NCBI GenBank assembly: GCA_023213315.1
Contig: JAKCPI010005155.1
Coordinates: forward strand, 1 to 64,000
DNA from: Euborellia annulipes
Lineage: Eukaryota; Arthropoda; Insecta; Dermaptera; Anisolabididae
Direction: 5' to 3'
DNA length: 64,000 nt
Of this stretch, positions 41,855 through 51,799 are shown one piece after another. Under the pieces are notes generated by a model that was not told the origin of the DNA, searched no databases, and saw only the letters and a program-made list of their open reading frames with translations. The position numbers and the translations under genes are program-made. The first letter of the stretch is position 1. Every line of letters begins with the position of its first letter.

Positions 41855-42468
41855 AGGGTGGGCCGAAAAAGCTCATTTTTTTTATTTCGAAGTTGTAATA
41901 GCGAGGAACAGTTGCAATTATATAGACAAAAAAAAAAAAAAATTATCAAAATCGGTTATTGACCTCATCCGGTAACGCATAGGCCCTTAAGTTTGACAAA
42001 ATATGAAAAAAACTTCATTTTTGAGATTATTTTTTTAATTTTTGAATTCACATCATATCAAAACACAATGTTCTTATGTTCAAAAATAAAAATAGTGAAA
42101 CTATTACGTTAAAAAAAAAGTATAATAAAGAAAAAAACTAGTAAAAATGTAACTTTTTTTTGCAAATTTCAGAGTTTATGCGCAACCCGAAGATATCATA
42201 TGATCTAAACCAAATTAAAACAAAGTTTTTAGGCTCTTTTTGAAGACGATACAAACTATTACAGTACGAAAATATCAAATTCAAAAATTAAAAAAATAAT
42301 CGCAAAAATGAAGTTTTTTTCATAATTTGTCAAACTATGCCTAGGCTATGCGCTACCGGAAGATGTCAACCGATTTTGATAATTTTTTTTTCTTTTTTTT
42401 GTCTCGCAACTTTTCCGCTCTATTACAACTTTGAAATAAAAAAAATGAGAGTTTTTTCGGCCCACCCT
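41855..42468. mobile_element. MITE AGGGTGGGCCGAAAAAGCTC, second copy
   Basis: Same family as 20357-20825, with TIRs AGGGTGGGCCGAAAAAGCTC and TTTTTTCGGCCCACCCT. It is longer because of extra interior sequence (42120-42290). Confidence 0.85.
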
Positions 42469-42599
42469 AATATATAGACCTTGTTTTATGCTGCGATCCG
42501 TTTTGATTCACATGAGACAACTTTCTGCCGACTCTGAAAATGGCCATAACAGGACCGAAACTTCAGCTGAGAAGTAAATAAAAAAATATATATTTCAAT

Positions 42600-43795
42600 A
42601 ATAATCTAGAAATTCCAATCAAAAAATTTCTTAACTCCTCAACTAAAAAAAATAAAGCTCAAATTTCAATATAATAAAAAGTAAAAATTAGCTTCTTTTT
42701 TCTTAGCTTATAATATGAGTAAAATCTTTAAAGTGTATTTTTTCCAAGTAATATCATTGTCTGTACCTTGAACAAAGGTTCTTTTAGAGAACTTTAGGAA
42801 CTAAAAGTGCCCCAGGGGTAGTGCAAACAAGAATCAGCTTAAATTAAATTAACTCTAGAGAGATCTCTTTATCTGATTAAAATTAAATAAATTAAATTAT
42901 TATAGCACACTCCTGTAGAAAGATCTAAACTAAAGGTTGCCAAATAATAGACTATTTACCTAAAGAAATAAAAAAAATACATATAGTAAATATTTATTTA
43001 TATTTTCTTTCAATAGCATGTTAATTGTAATGAAATATTTATATTTTGTGATTTTATATATATATAAATAAATATATTTAGAAATATTAAACCTATGTTA
43101 TAAAAATTATTATTTTTTATTTCTAGTTTTGTTCCTCATAATGCATGGCAGCGTGTACTGGACCAGTAATGTTTGGATATTGGGACTGTACAAAGTGGTG
43201 CCTAGAAACGGGAATTAAGGGATGTCCGAAAATTCGATCCTATCAACTCTTTACCGATTCGAAATTTTTCTTGTATATAGATATTTAATTTTTAGCATTG
43301 AAAGTTATTTTTTGATAAAAAATCAACCTGAAGCGATAAGAATACTAGCAGTAAGAATTCTCAAACAAAATTATAAAAAAAATATGTATTAAAAAAATAA
43401 TCCACTGGTCCTAAGGATAAAAGATTTTGAGCAAAAGTATGATAAAGATATCTTCTTCGAAGTGGATAGAATCATATAAAATAGGAAAAAAAAGATGGAG
43501 ATGATTAGAGTGAGAAAAGAAGTAATTCATTCGAGATAAATAACAATAAAGAGACAATCTCCAAACCCGAGTATCTACTTTCTCAAAATTCTAAAAGAGC
43601 ATTTCTTAGAACACGAAATAAAAAATAATTTGAGAAAACGATATGAGCTGGAAGATTAAAAAATAGTGCTTGATCAGAAATATTAAGTATTTCACCCCTC
43701 TTATCCACCAATACACGGAACTAAGAACCCAATTTACTTTCTGACAATAAATACAACTTAGTAGTGGAAGGCGATGATTAGGAAAAATTTTATTC
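42600..43795. other. No gene recognised
   Basis: AT-rich. A stretch at about 43135-43240 (CATGGCAGCGTGTACTGGAC) has higher GC but no consistent frame or splice sites. Confidence 0.45.
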
Positions 43796-43965
43796 TTAAA
43801 AATAGGATTAAAAAGAAACATTCACACAGTCTTTTCGGCAACTTAAGCCATACAAGACTATACGATAACCGTTATTATGAATATATATATATTGGGGTCC
43901 AGGCATTCTTATTTAAGCTATTTGGTATCCAAAACATCCGGTCCTTTCCATATGGCTTAAATAAA

Positions 43966-44147
43966 ATCTTCGTGTAAGCTCGTGTTTACTAGTCGGTATT
44001 TGGAGCAGATCGTACGCTGTAGGGGGTAACAAAAGACAATTTGGTTTCCCGAATAAAAGCCAAACCAAAAAATTTGTCTTTTATTACCCCCTACAGCGTA
44101 CCATCTGCTCCAAATACCGACAAGTAATCACGAGCTTACACGAAGAT
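43966..44147. repeat. Hairpin element inserted in an S1 SINE
   Basis: ATCTTCGTGTAAGCTCGTG to GTAGGGGGTAACAAAAGACA is mirrored by TGTCTTTTATTACCCCCTAC to CACGAGCTTACACGAAGAT. The arms are about 80 bp with few mismatches. It interrupts SINE sequence in which GGCTTAAATAAAATC occurs on both sides. Confidence 0.85.
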
Positions 44148-44312
44148 ATAATAGTCTTGTCCAGTTTTCGGTTTAAATAAAATCATCGGACTGCCTTGGA
44201 TCCGAACCCTCTGCCCTTGGTATACAAGGCAGGCGCGCTAACAACTACGCCAACCAACCCCTAGGGCCACCGATACATTTTAGATATTGAATTTTAATAT
44301 ATCGGTGACACT

Positions 44313-44590
44313 CGGGGTTGGCGTAGTTGGTAACGCGCCTGCCTTGTACACCAAGGGTGGAGGGTTCGGATCCCAGGCAGTCTGATGATTTTATTTTTAA
44401 GCCATTTGGATACTAAATGGCTTAAATAAGAATGCCTGGACCCCAATATATATATATATATATATTCATAATAACGGTTATCGTATAAAGTTTTATATGG
44501 CCTAAGATGCCGAAGAGAGTGTGTGTATGTTTGTGTGAATGCGAGTGTGAATGGAAAAAAAGTGTGAGTGTTTTTTTTATTAAAAAAAAA
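44313..44590 (+). mobile_element. tRNA-derived SINE S1, fullest copy
   Basis: CGGGGTTGGCGTAGTTGGTA (box A), GGAGGGTTCGGATCCCAGG (box B), the ATTTGGATACTAAATGGC dyad, GAATGCCTGGACCCCAATAT, a TA run, TATGGCCTAAGATGCCGAAG, then a GTGTGAATGCGAGTGTG tail and poly-T/A. An inverted head at about 44175-44265 lies just upstream. Confidence 0.75.
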
Positions 44591-44839
44591 AAATATATAT
44601 ATATATATATCGGTGGAAACTAAATATATCTTGACACAAAAAATCTGGTGTGACTGGTCGCACCAGAGTTTTTAGTCTTTCCATCTTGCTAACTTCCTTC
44701 TTGCCGTCTAGTCAGAATTCCATTCTTTTTCTCTCCGTCGCCCTTCATTTCTTCTTTTAGTATAAATGCGGGTTTTATTCTGTCAATAGAGACTGCTCCC
44801 CTAACTCTCCACTTACACTTGAAAACATTTTAAACATTG

Positions 44840-45258
44840 AAGCCTAGCGTACACTTGGACAATGAGACGCGACAGTTTTTTTTTTTTTTGGTAAAGAACG
44901 GAGCTCTTATTTCCACGTTCCGATAACAAAATAAAAGTGTACTGTTTGTCTCGGTTTGTGAGGAGCACATGGTTGGTCATTAATTGCAGCTTGAAATATA
45001 TTTAAAAGGTAAATATACAATATATAGGCCTATATAAATAGCTCTATCATTTAATAAATAATAAAAAAACATTTTTTCTGGCATCGAGGCCATTTAGACC
45101 CGAGACATTTTTACATCTAGTTCTTATTTACTTAAATACAATTGAAAAATAAATAAAAAAATTTATATATATATAAAAAAAAAACGTAGCCCAAGTGTGC
45201 TAGCTCACAAATATGTTGCGTCGCTGAGCGTCGGGTCGCCCAAGTGTGTTCTAGGCTT
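44840..45258. mobile_element. MITE AAGCCTAG...CTAGGCTT at the outer end of the left palindrome arm
   Basis: AAGCCTAGCGTACACTTGGA at the left and CCCAAGTGTGTTCTAGGCTT at the right are imperfect inverted repeats; GACGCGACAG pairs with GTCGCTGAGCGTCGGGTCG. The right arm of the large inverted repeat ends at a similar AAGCCTAGAGCCCACTTGGG (56752). Confidence 0.7.
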
Positions 45259-45273
45259 AAATATTTTTTTAAT

Positions 45274-45368
45274 AACGCTTCTCGATTTTACAAATTAACC
45301 CATGGCAAGAGGCATGCTAACTCTGTATCGCCCCAATTTTTGTATATGTACCGCCGAAGTAAGTATTA
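45274..45368 (-). ncRNA. U6 snRNA-like sequence, degenerate (left arm)
   Basis: On the minus strand: TACTTCGGCGGTACATATAC, then GATACAGAGTTAGCATGCCT, CTTGCCATGGG, and CGAGAAGCGTT. Known U6 has CTTCGGCAG-ACATATACTAAAAT, ACAGAGAAGATTAGCATGG, CTGCGCAAGGATGACACGCA and CGTGAAGCGTT. The ACAGAGA box has lost AGA, and the GCGCAAGG loop is changed. Not expected to work in splicing. Confidence 0.75.
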
Positions 45369-45503
45369 TACATGTATTTTCAATATTTACTTGGAGTATA
45401 CTGAGGATCCTCTGCTTGATAGGTTCGAATTCTCATTCTGTGAGGGCCCGTTTCGAGGACTTCTTTCAGGGCTTCCGTTTTGAGGTATATCTTCAGAATT
45501 TTC

Positions 45504-45608
45504 CTATTCCTCGTCATTCCTTTTGTTTCCTTTTGCCCTTTCTTTATTGTTAGACCTCAGGAGGTTGAAGAAACGCTGAACAACCCCGATAGACCAACCG
45601 TTCGAAGA
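45504..45608 (-). CDS. Possible terminal exon paired with 45690-45835
   Basis: After a TTTTTTTTGTTTTAG acceptor, phase 0, the frame gives SSNGWSIGVVQRFFNLLRSN followed by a Lys/Arg/Glu-rich tail and a TAG stop. The first half is homologous to blocks upstream of the other two U6-like copies (56541, 56967), so it may instead be U6 promoter-region sequence that happens to be open. Confidence 0.22.
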   Translation of the reverse strand, partial: SSNGWSIGVVQRFFNLLRSNNKERAKGNKRNDEE

Positions 45609-45689
45609 CTAAAACAAAAAAAAGGAAAAATATTAATCAATTGGTGTAATTTAAAAAAACGAGAAGTTCCATTGTAATAATAAACTTAC

Positions 45690-45835
45690 CTTGTAGAGTG
45701 TTTCTTTATGCCCAACAGAAATATTCACAAATAATATTTGCATTTTTAAGGTCTCAAGCAATAGAATTTCAGTTTGTTCACTTTTTGAAATCATTGGGGG
45801 CCAATATTTTTGGAAGAAATTAAAAACGATAGAAT
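45690..45835 (-). CDS. Exon-like open segment in the left palindrome arm
   Basis: On the minus strand, TTATTTCAG|ATTCTATCG to CTCTACAAG|GTAAGT, phase 1 in and phase 0 out, encoding DSIVFNFFQKYWPPMISK, SEQTEILLLETLKMQILFVN and ISVGHKETLYK. The right-arm copy (56316-56458) keeps both splice sites but has a 2-bp loss, giving a frameshift and a stop. No family recognised. It could be an exon of a small lineage-specific gene or of a noncoding RNA. Confidence 0.3.
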
Positions 45836-48800
45836 CTGAAATAAAAAAATATGGATATTAACATTTAATACATAAATATTATAGATTAATAGTATATATA
45901 TACATTTCAAGAAATTTTTAAATTGCTTACATTTTATTAAGCAATGCGTAAGAGAGTTCAAAGCAATGCTTTAAACATTATAAACACATTGTTCTTCTCA
46001 AAAAATCCATGAGATATGATTAATTTATTGCCAGTTAACACTTCGGTGGGATTCCTCTTCTTTCTTGAGACGATCGCGTATCACGTAACACTCCCGAGAA
46101 AGCAAAAGAGAGCCTTCATTTTAAATATTGATCGTAACGAATCGGGAAATCGCGCCCAAAACCCCAAGGAAAGATTAAGAGGAAAAGAAAGATTCCTATA
46201 TTAATTTGAATTTACTTACAGATCAATTAATTTCTGCCCACCTACCTAATAAATAAATACTAGCGAGCTAAAGAGCAGAATTAATTGATCAAATTAAGAA
46301 CCGAGTTAGGAAGGAAGCCCGAGAAAGTACTGTACCGAAGATTTGGTTTGGTTGCCCATCAGTAAAAGAATGGCGTTGTTTCAAATGCCTGCTGAAAAAA
46401 AAGAACCCTAATAGCTAACAACATCCTAACCGAACTCCTAACATTTGAAGCCATTAACTCATTCTTTACTGACACAACCAGCGCAAATCGTTAGCATTGA
46501 CCTATCGGGCTCCAGAGAAAGAATTAAAAAAATTCTTTCTCTCTCAAATACGAAACGATGGATAGAAGAATTCTCATAGTTCTCTTGGAAATTGGTCAAA
46601 AGTGAATTCACACTCTCCTGGGAGCCCTGCCTAATTATGCAATATTCTTGAATATCGCAAACCTATTTGGGAAGAGAGGGTCAACAACGGAGAATGAAAA
46701 GCGACACCTATGCCAGAGAGAGATGCCAATTCACAATTCACCTCAATCCAAGAGAAGGTCAGAGAACCTTTGAGAAGGCCTAGACCCCCAAAAACAAAGA
46801 CATGCATGCATAAGCACAGAGATTTTTAATTATTCGCCCTCCTAAAAAACTATTTGATATCCTATTTATAAAGAAATGTGTGTATTTTAATATCTTAAAA
46901 TTATAATGACTTAAAGTAACAAGAGAGAGAAAAAAGATAGAGAGATAGAACCCCAAATACACACAATCCTTATGCCTAATATACTGTACTAATAACTTAA
47001 CTCTAAACATTTGAAATGTCTCATAGTAGATGCTGATCCAGCGGTGAGAGAGAGATAGTTCCTTTCGATACACTTAAAAATAAACCCTACTTACAGTTAT
47101 TTAGCTGTACTTTTCAAACCATCTCTCACTTTAATCTAGAAAAGAAACTCTGAAATGTTAGAAGAAGAACATCCTAATTAACCTTGCAATCTAACTAAAA
47201 TATAATATTTAGGCCGAATTAAAAAAAAAATAATAATAATTTTGAAAATTTCTTAGCCAGCTCACTCTGCGCTTATGCTAAATATGTATATACAGGCCTT
47301 TACACTCTGAAGTAGCTACGAAGCACTCGAGGACTCCTCGCAGTCTGTAGTGAAGTCCTCTCTATCACGCTGAAGGCAGATGAACAAATCTGGCCGCTAC
47401 CTCCTGTCATTTTCATCGAACTCATCGTTAATTACAGCCACTTTCACACAAGGGAGATGAACAAATCTGCGCTGTCGCCCGCCCCTTCAAACAGAAATAA
47501 AAAAAAATTCATCTTACGGAATATTTTTTAAGGAAGGATACAGTATATACTGTATATACATGTAATACATACCCATTTGAACTTGCAGCCTTAAGATAGG
47601 AGCCCCTTTGTGCTGATATTGATGAAGAGCCAAGATGGATATGATTCGAATTCCAATCTATAATTAAAAGAAAAATGAACTTGTTTTAATATATTTTAAT
47701 TTATTGGTAAGTAAAGTTTTAGCATTTATTTCTTTTAAATCGATTTACTAAATAAAACTTCCTCAAAATATCTATATCTCTAAAAAAGTCAAAATTTTAC
47801 TATTAATAATCCTCAGCTTTATCTAATTAATAATATTGGTTTGTATAAAAGTTAAATTGTTGTATATTAAATGTCAAGTTTTTAATAATTAGCTCTTTGA
47901 ATTTATCAGCATAAATTTAATTGAAAAATGAATTAGAATTGCAAAAATTTCAAGAGTGACTTACTAAACGAAAAGAATTCTTGGAGATAAAAGGGGCTCG
48001 ATGGAAAGAGAGATGTTAACAGGAGCTTTTCTCTCTCTTTACTAAACCATAGGACCGAAGCTAGTCTGATCCGCTGCCGTTCAGAACCTCCTGAAACAAA
48101 AATTAAAGCATGTAGTATGTGAAATATGAAAAATATTTTTAGCATTACTTTCACTATATCTAAGATTTAAAGATTTTAAAAGAAAATAATGAATTATACA
48201 CCTTTTATATGGATTAGTATACAGTTATATTCATGCATAATTATGGAAAATGTGTCTAATTAAAGAAAAGTTTAACATAAAATACGACTTATGATAAAAA
48301 ATAAATAGTTTTTAAATAATTACAATTGAAATTTTATTATCCGGAATCTCAATCAACCAGTATATTAATGAAAGGGGGTCGGGGAGGCATTTGTCATTGA
48401 CAGGTTCCTTTGAACAGAATATATATATATATATATATATATTTTAAATATTTGAGTAGGTGAGCTGGAGTGTGGAGGTTGAATCTTCAAATATGAATTC
48501 GAACTCCCACCCTTTGAAAATATATATACCCTCGTAGGCTACTGTTCAATCACGAGAATAGCATCTTTTTTTATGATTGTTTAATTTAAATATCATTAGT
48601 CGACTAGTCCATCTTTATCACGTTTAAATTTATTAATTTTCAATTCTATTACCAGTATATCAATAAAAGCCTGTTAAAGAATATGTTCACACCCAATGAA
48701 TAATTTAAAAGCTAATAATATTAACATTTAGAGCTAAATGAAGTGAGGATAGAAAACAAGCCTTTCTTTTAATAAAAAAAATTTCATTTCTTTAATGAGT

Positions 48801-49958
48801 GATTTAGAAATACAAAGAGTATTAAAAACACCTTCAGTCAAGAAGAGAGAAAATAGAGAAATACTCTAACTAAAGAAAACTTCAAACTCACCAAAAATCA
48901 AGAGAGTCTATTAAACTTAATGAATAAAAAAAAAAATTTAAATCATTATATCTATTTACCAATTTTATTTGAGCTAAATGGGAGGACATGTAACGAGAGA
49001 TGCTGCTAGCCATGATCGCGTTCACTTACTAAGAGTATAAAAATTTTTCCTACTCGTCATCAATGGCTTCGTTCAAAGAGTAATTAGCCAGGAAATAAAA
49101 AAAATATTTTTTTTCTAAGAAATTGAATCAAATTAATTTCAAGGGGCCTGGTCAAAAAAACCCAACAGCTAATTTTTTTTATATTGCCTTCAAAATAAAA
49201 AAAAGAATATTAAACAAGGAGTGAGCATAGAATCAATTCTTGATACTGTATATTTCAAATTAATTTAATTTTTTGTACCGAAGTAGAAGTTGCTTGGGAA
49301 AGGCAAAACTGCTTGCAATGATTGCTTTTTGAATCAATTAATATTAAATAAAATATAAAAAGTGGATTTGCTGCTGATAACTTTATATATATATATATAT
49401 AGACACTCAATATGTCATTAAGCTATTTGAAATTATCTATCAGAATTGGCAATTTTTTGGAAATAATTTGTTAAATTCATTTTAAGGATTATTTCTATGA
49501 TCTTATTTAAATTTAACTAGTTAAAATTAAGCTCAACTAAGCTTAAATAAATAAATATTACACCAGTTTGCCCACCTGTTGTTGGAGTTGAAATTCTGTC
49601 AAAAAGGAAACTTTCTGGTTTTATTTATTCCATAATTTGGAACCACATCCCCTAAATAATTAATATCAATCTTGTAACTTAATAAATTATAATGTGAAAT
49701 TGCTTTGAATGGAAAGAAATATGTGAATTGTGTACAGAAAGATCACTCACTTCTATTAAGTTTTTTAAATAAGAATCTACCAATTGGGTGTGATTTATTA
49801 ATTTATTTAGTGTAAAAATATGAAAACATTTATATTAGAACAATTAAATAGTAAATAGAAAGAATATTTGAATGTAATTAGAAGGAGATAAGATTGACTG
49901 TCACCTTCACACAAAAACCAAAGGTTAGTTATTATTAAAATATAATATTTAAATTTAC

Positions 49959-50645
49959 ATACCTGACAGAGTCGAATTTTAGATGATTCACATTTGAAAT
50001 TATATTAAAATTAAAAACTAATTAAATACGAGATGAAAAGCACAGAGTATAAATACACAAAAGGCGGGCTGGCGACACAAAGAATAGATAATATGACAGA
50101 AAGTGAGGAGGGCCATGTTTAGAAATTTAGATAATAAACTATCTTCTTTGGTTTGCGATTAACTTACTTCAAATTATCTTGCTAAATTTAAATTATTATT
50201 TTTTTATGATTATTGTTGAATTCTATTATAAAAAAAAATTCATTTCAAATTTAAAATAATAAAATAATTTAATAAAACTCATTTTCAAAATATTTTTTAA
50301 AATTAAAATAAAAAAATTTTATTTTTGAAAAAAAAAATAAAAAAATAGTATAAGAATTTAAAATGAATTTTTTTTTTTAATAATAGAATTCAAAAATTAA
50401 CAAAAAAATAATAAAATAATTATTTAAATGCAGCAAGATAACTCAAAGTAAGTTAGTCGCAAACCAAAGGAGATAGTTTATTATCTAATTATCTAAACTT
50501 GTCCATTCTCGCTTTCTGTCGCCCAGCTGTCGTCAGCCCGCCCAAGCCCGCCTTTTGTGTAATTATACTCTGTGCTTTTCATCTCGTATTTAATTTTAAT
50601 ATAATTTCAAATGTGAATCATCTAAAATTCGACTCTATCAGGTAT
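49959..50645. mobile_element. Fold-back insertion present only in the left arm
   Basis: ATACCTGACAGAGTCGAATT to CACAGAGTATAA... is mirrored by ...TTATACTCTGTGCTTTTCAT to AATTCGACTCTATCAGGTAT. The arms are about 200-330 bp and almost the whole insert folds. The right palindrome arm has the uninterrupted site, so it inserted after the arms formed. Confidence 0.88.
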
Positions 50646-51020
50646 GTAAATTTGGCTAAATCCTATATGACGGTAAGTAAATTTTTATTAAAATTAGGAA
50701 GTTTTCAGGGAGAATTCACCCTCCCTTCCCTTTATTATTCTAAAAGAGGTGGCGGTAAGCCAATTTGATCGAGATATATGCCAAAATAAGGAAAATTTTG
50801 AAGAAATACAAGAACCACATTAACCATTAAAAATATATATTTTTACTTACTTTTTTGGGTTTTTTCTTTCTCCATTGTAATTTAGATGACAAAAATCTTG
50901 CGACTGACCTATTCTGATTGAGATAAGTAAAGAAATTTATTAAATAGAGTTGAAAATATAAAAAATAATTTTATCGAAAATTGTTTATTTTTTTAATATT
51001 GAACGATAAAGGAGCTAACT

Positions 51021-51799
51021 TCATGTTGTATTAAAAGTTAAAGTATTCACTGACTTTTTTTTTAGTAAAAAGGCTCGAGTTTGCTACACTTATTAAGAAC
51101 ATCTTTGGGTCCGCGGGCCACCGATGGAGACCCGTGTCTTTTGGTTCTTATATTTAAATTTAAATAAAAAATATCCATCCAGAATATATTAAAGAAGTTG
51201 CAGGGATCCCTTGTCCGAGAGCCGCCGGAGGCGCTCGAGACCTTCGGTTTTAAGTTCGGTTATTTTATTTTTGAAAAAATTCAAAACAACTAGGGAATTC
51301 TCGGCTTCGGTTCGGTTCGGTTTGGTTCGGCTCGGCTCAGTTCGGTTCAAAACCATCCAGTTAGAAGCGATTCGGTAGCTTTTAAAAAAAATTTTCGGGC
51401 CCGAAGGGTCCGAAAATTTATTTTTAAGGGCTACCGAATCGCTTCTAACTGGATGGTTTCGAACCGAACTGAGACGAGCCGAACCGATCGAAACCGAACC
51501 GAAGTCGACACTAGTGACAAAACAACTTCAGGGGACACGACCTAATTGTTTCGGTCCTTCGGTTGCAGTTCGGTTTCCTTCGATTAAAGAAAATTTAAAA
51601 AAACTAGGGAATTCTCGGCCTTAGTGACAAAACAAATAGCATGCCTAAATGAAAAAAAAACGAAAGATTCATGAATGTTGAGCTAATGTCAAAAGTGGTC
51701 AAAAGTGTAAACTAGTCAGCCAGTGCGAAGGCTTGCCACTTTATTCTGAAGATTAACCGAAAAAATTATTATTTGTTTTTTTTTCAATTATCATCTGGA
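51021..51799. repeat. Spacer of the large inverted repeat, with nested palindrome
   Basis: 0.78 kb that is not mirrored between the arms. It has TTCGG-rich words and its own hairpin: GGTTCGGCTCGGCTCAGTTC to GAAGCGATTCGGTAGC (51312-51380) pairs with GCTACCGAATCGCTTC to GAACTGAGACGAGCCGAACC (51425-51490). The centre AAATTTTCGGGCCCGAAGGG lies at about 51397. AACTAGGGAATTCTCGGC occurs twice (51289, 51601). Confidence 0.85.

Larger units (their letters stand above)
45259..51020. repeat. Large inverted repeat, left arm (about 5.8 kb)
   Basis: Reads as the reverse complement of 51800-56755. Example: the minus-strand 97-codon open frame at 46780-47073 is the same peptide as the plus-strand frame at 55043-55336. 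The arms agree closely along their length but differ by substitutions and small indels. The left arm carries a private insertion at 49959-50645. The outer end abuts a U6-like sequence and a MITE. Confidence 0.95.

Noticed and set aside
46780..47073. 97-codon frame identical in both palindrome arms (also 55043-55336)
   Set aside because: Identity reflects the duplication. The peptide looks like translated AT-rich intergenic DNA, with no splice or start context.
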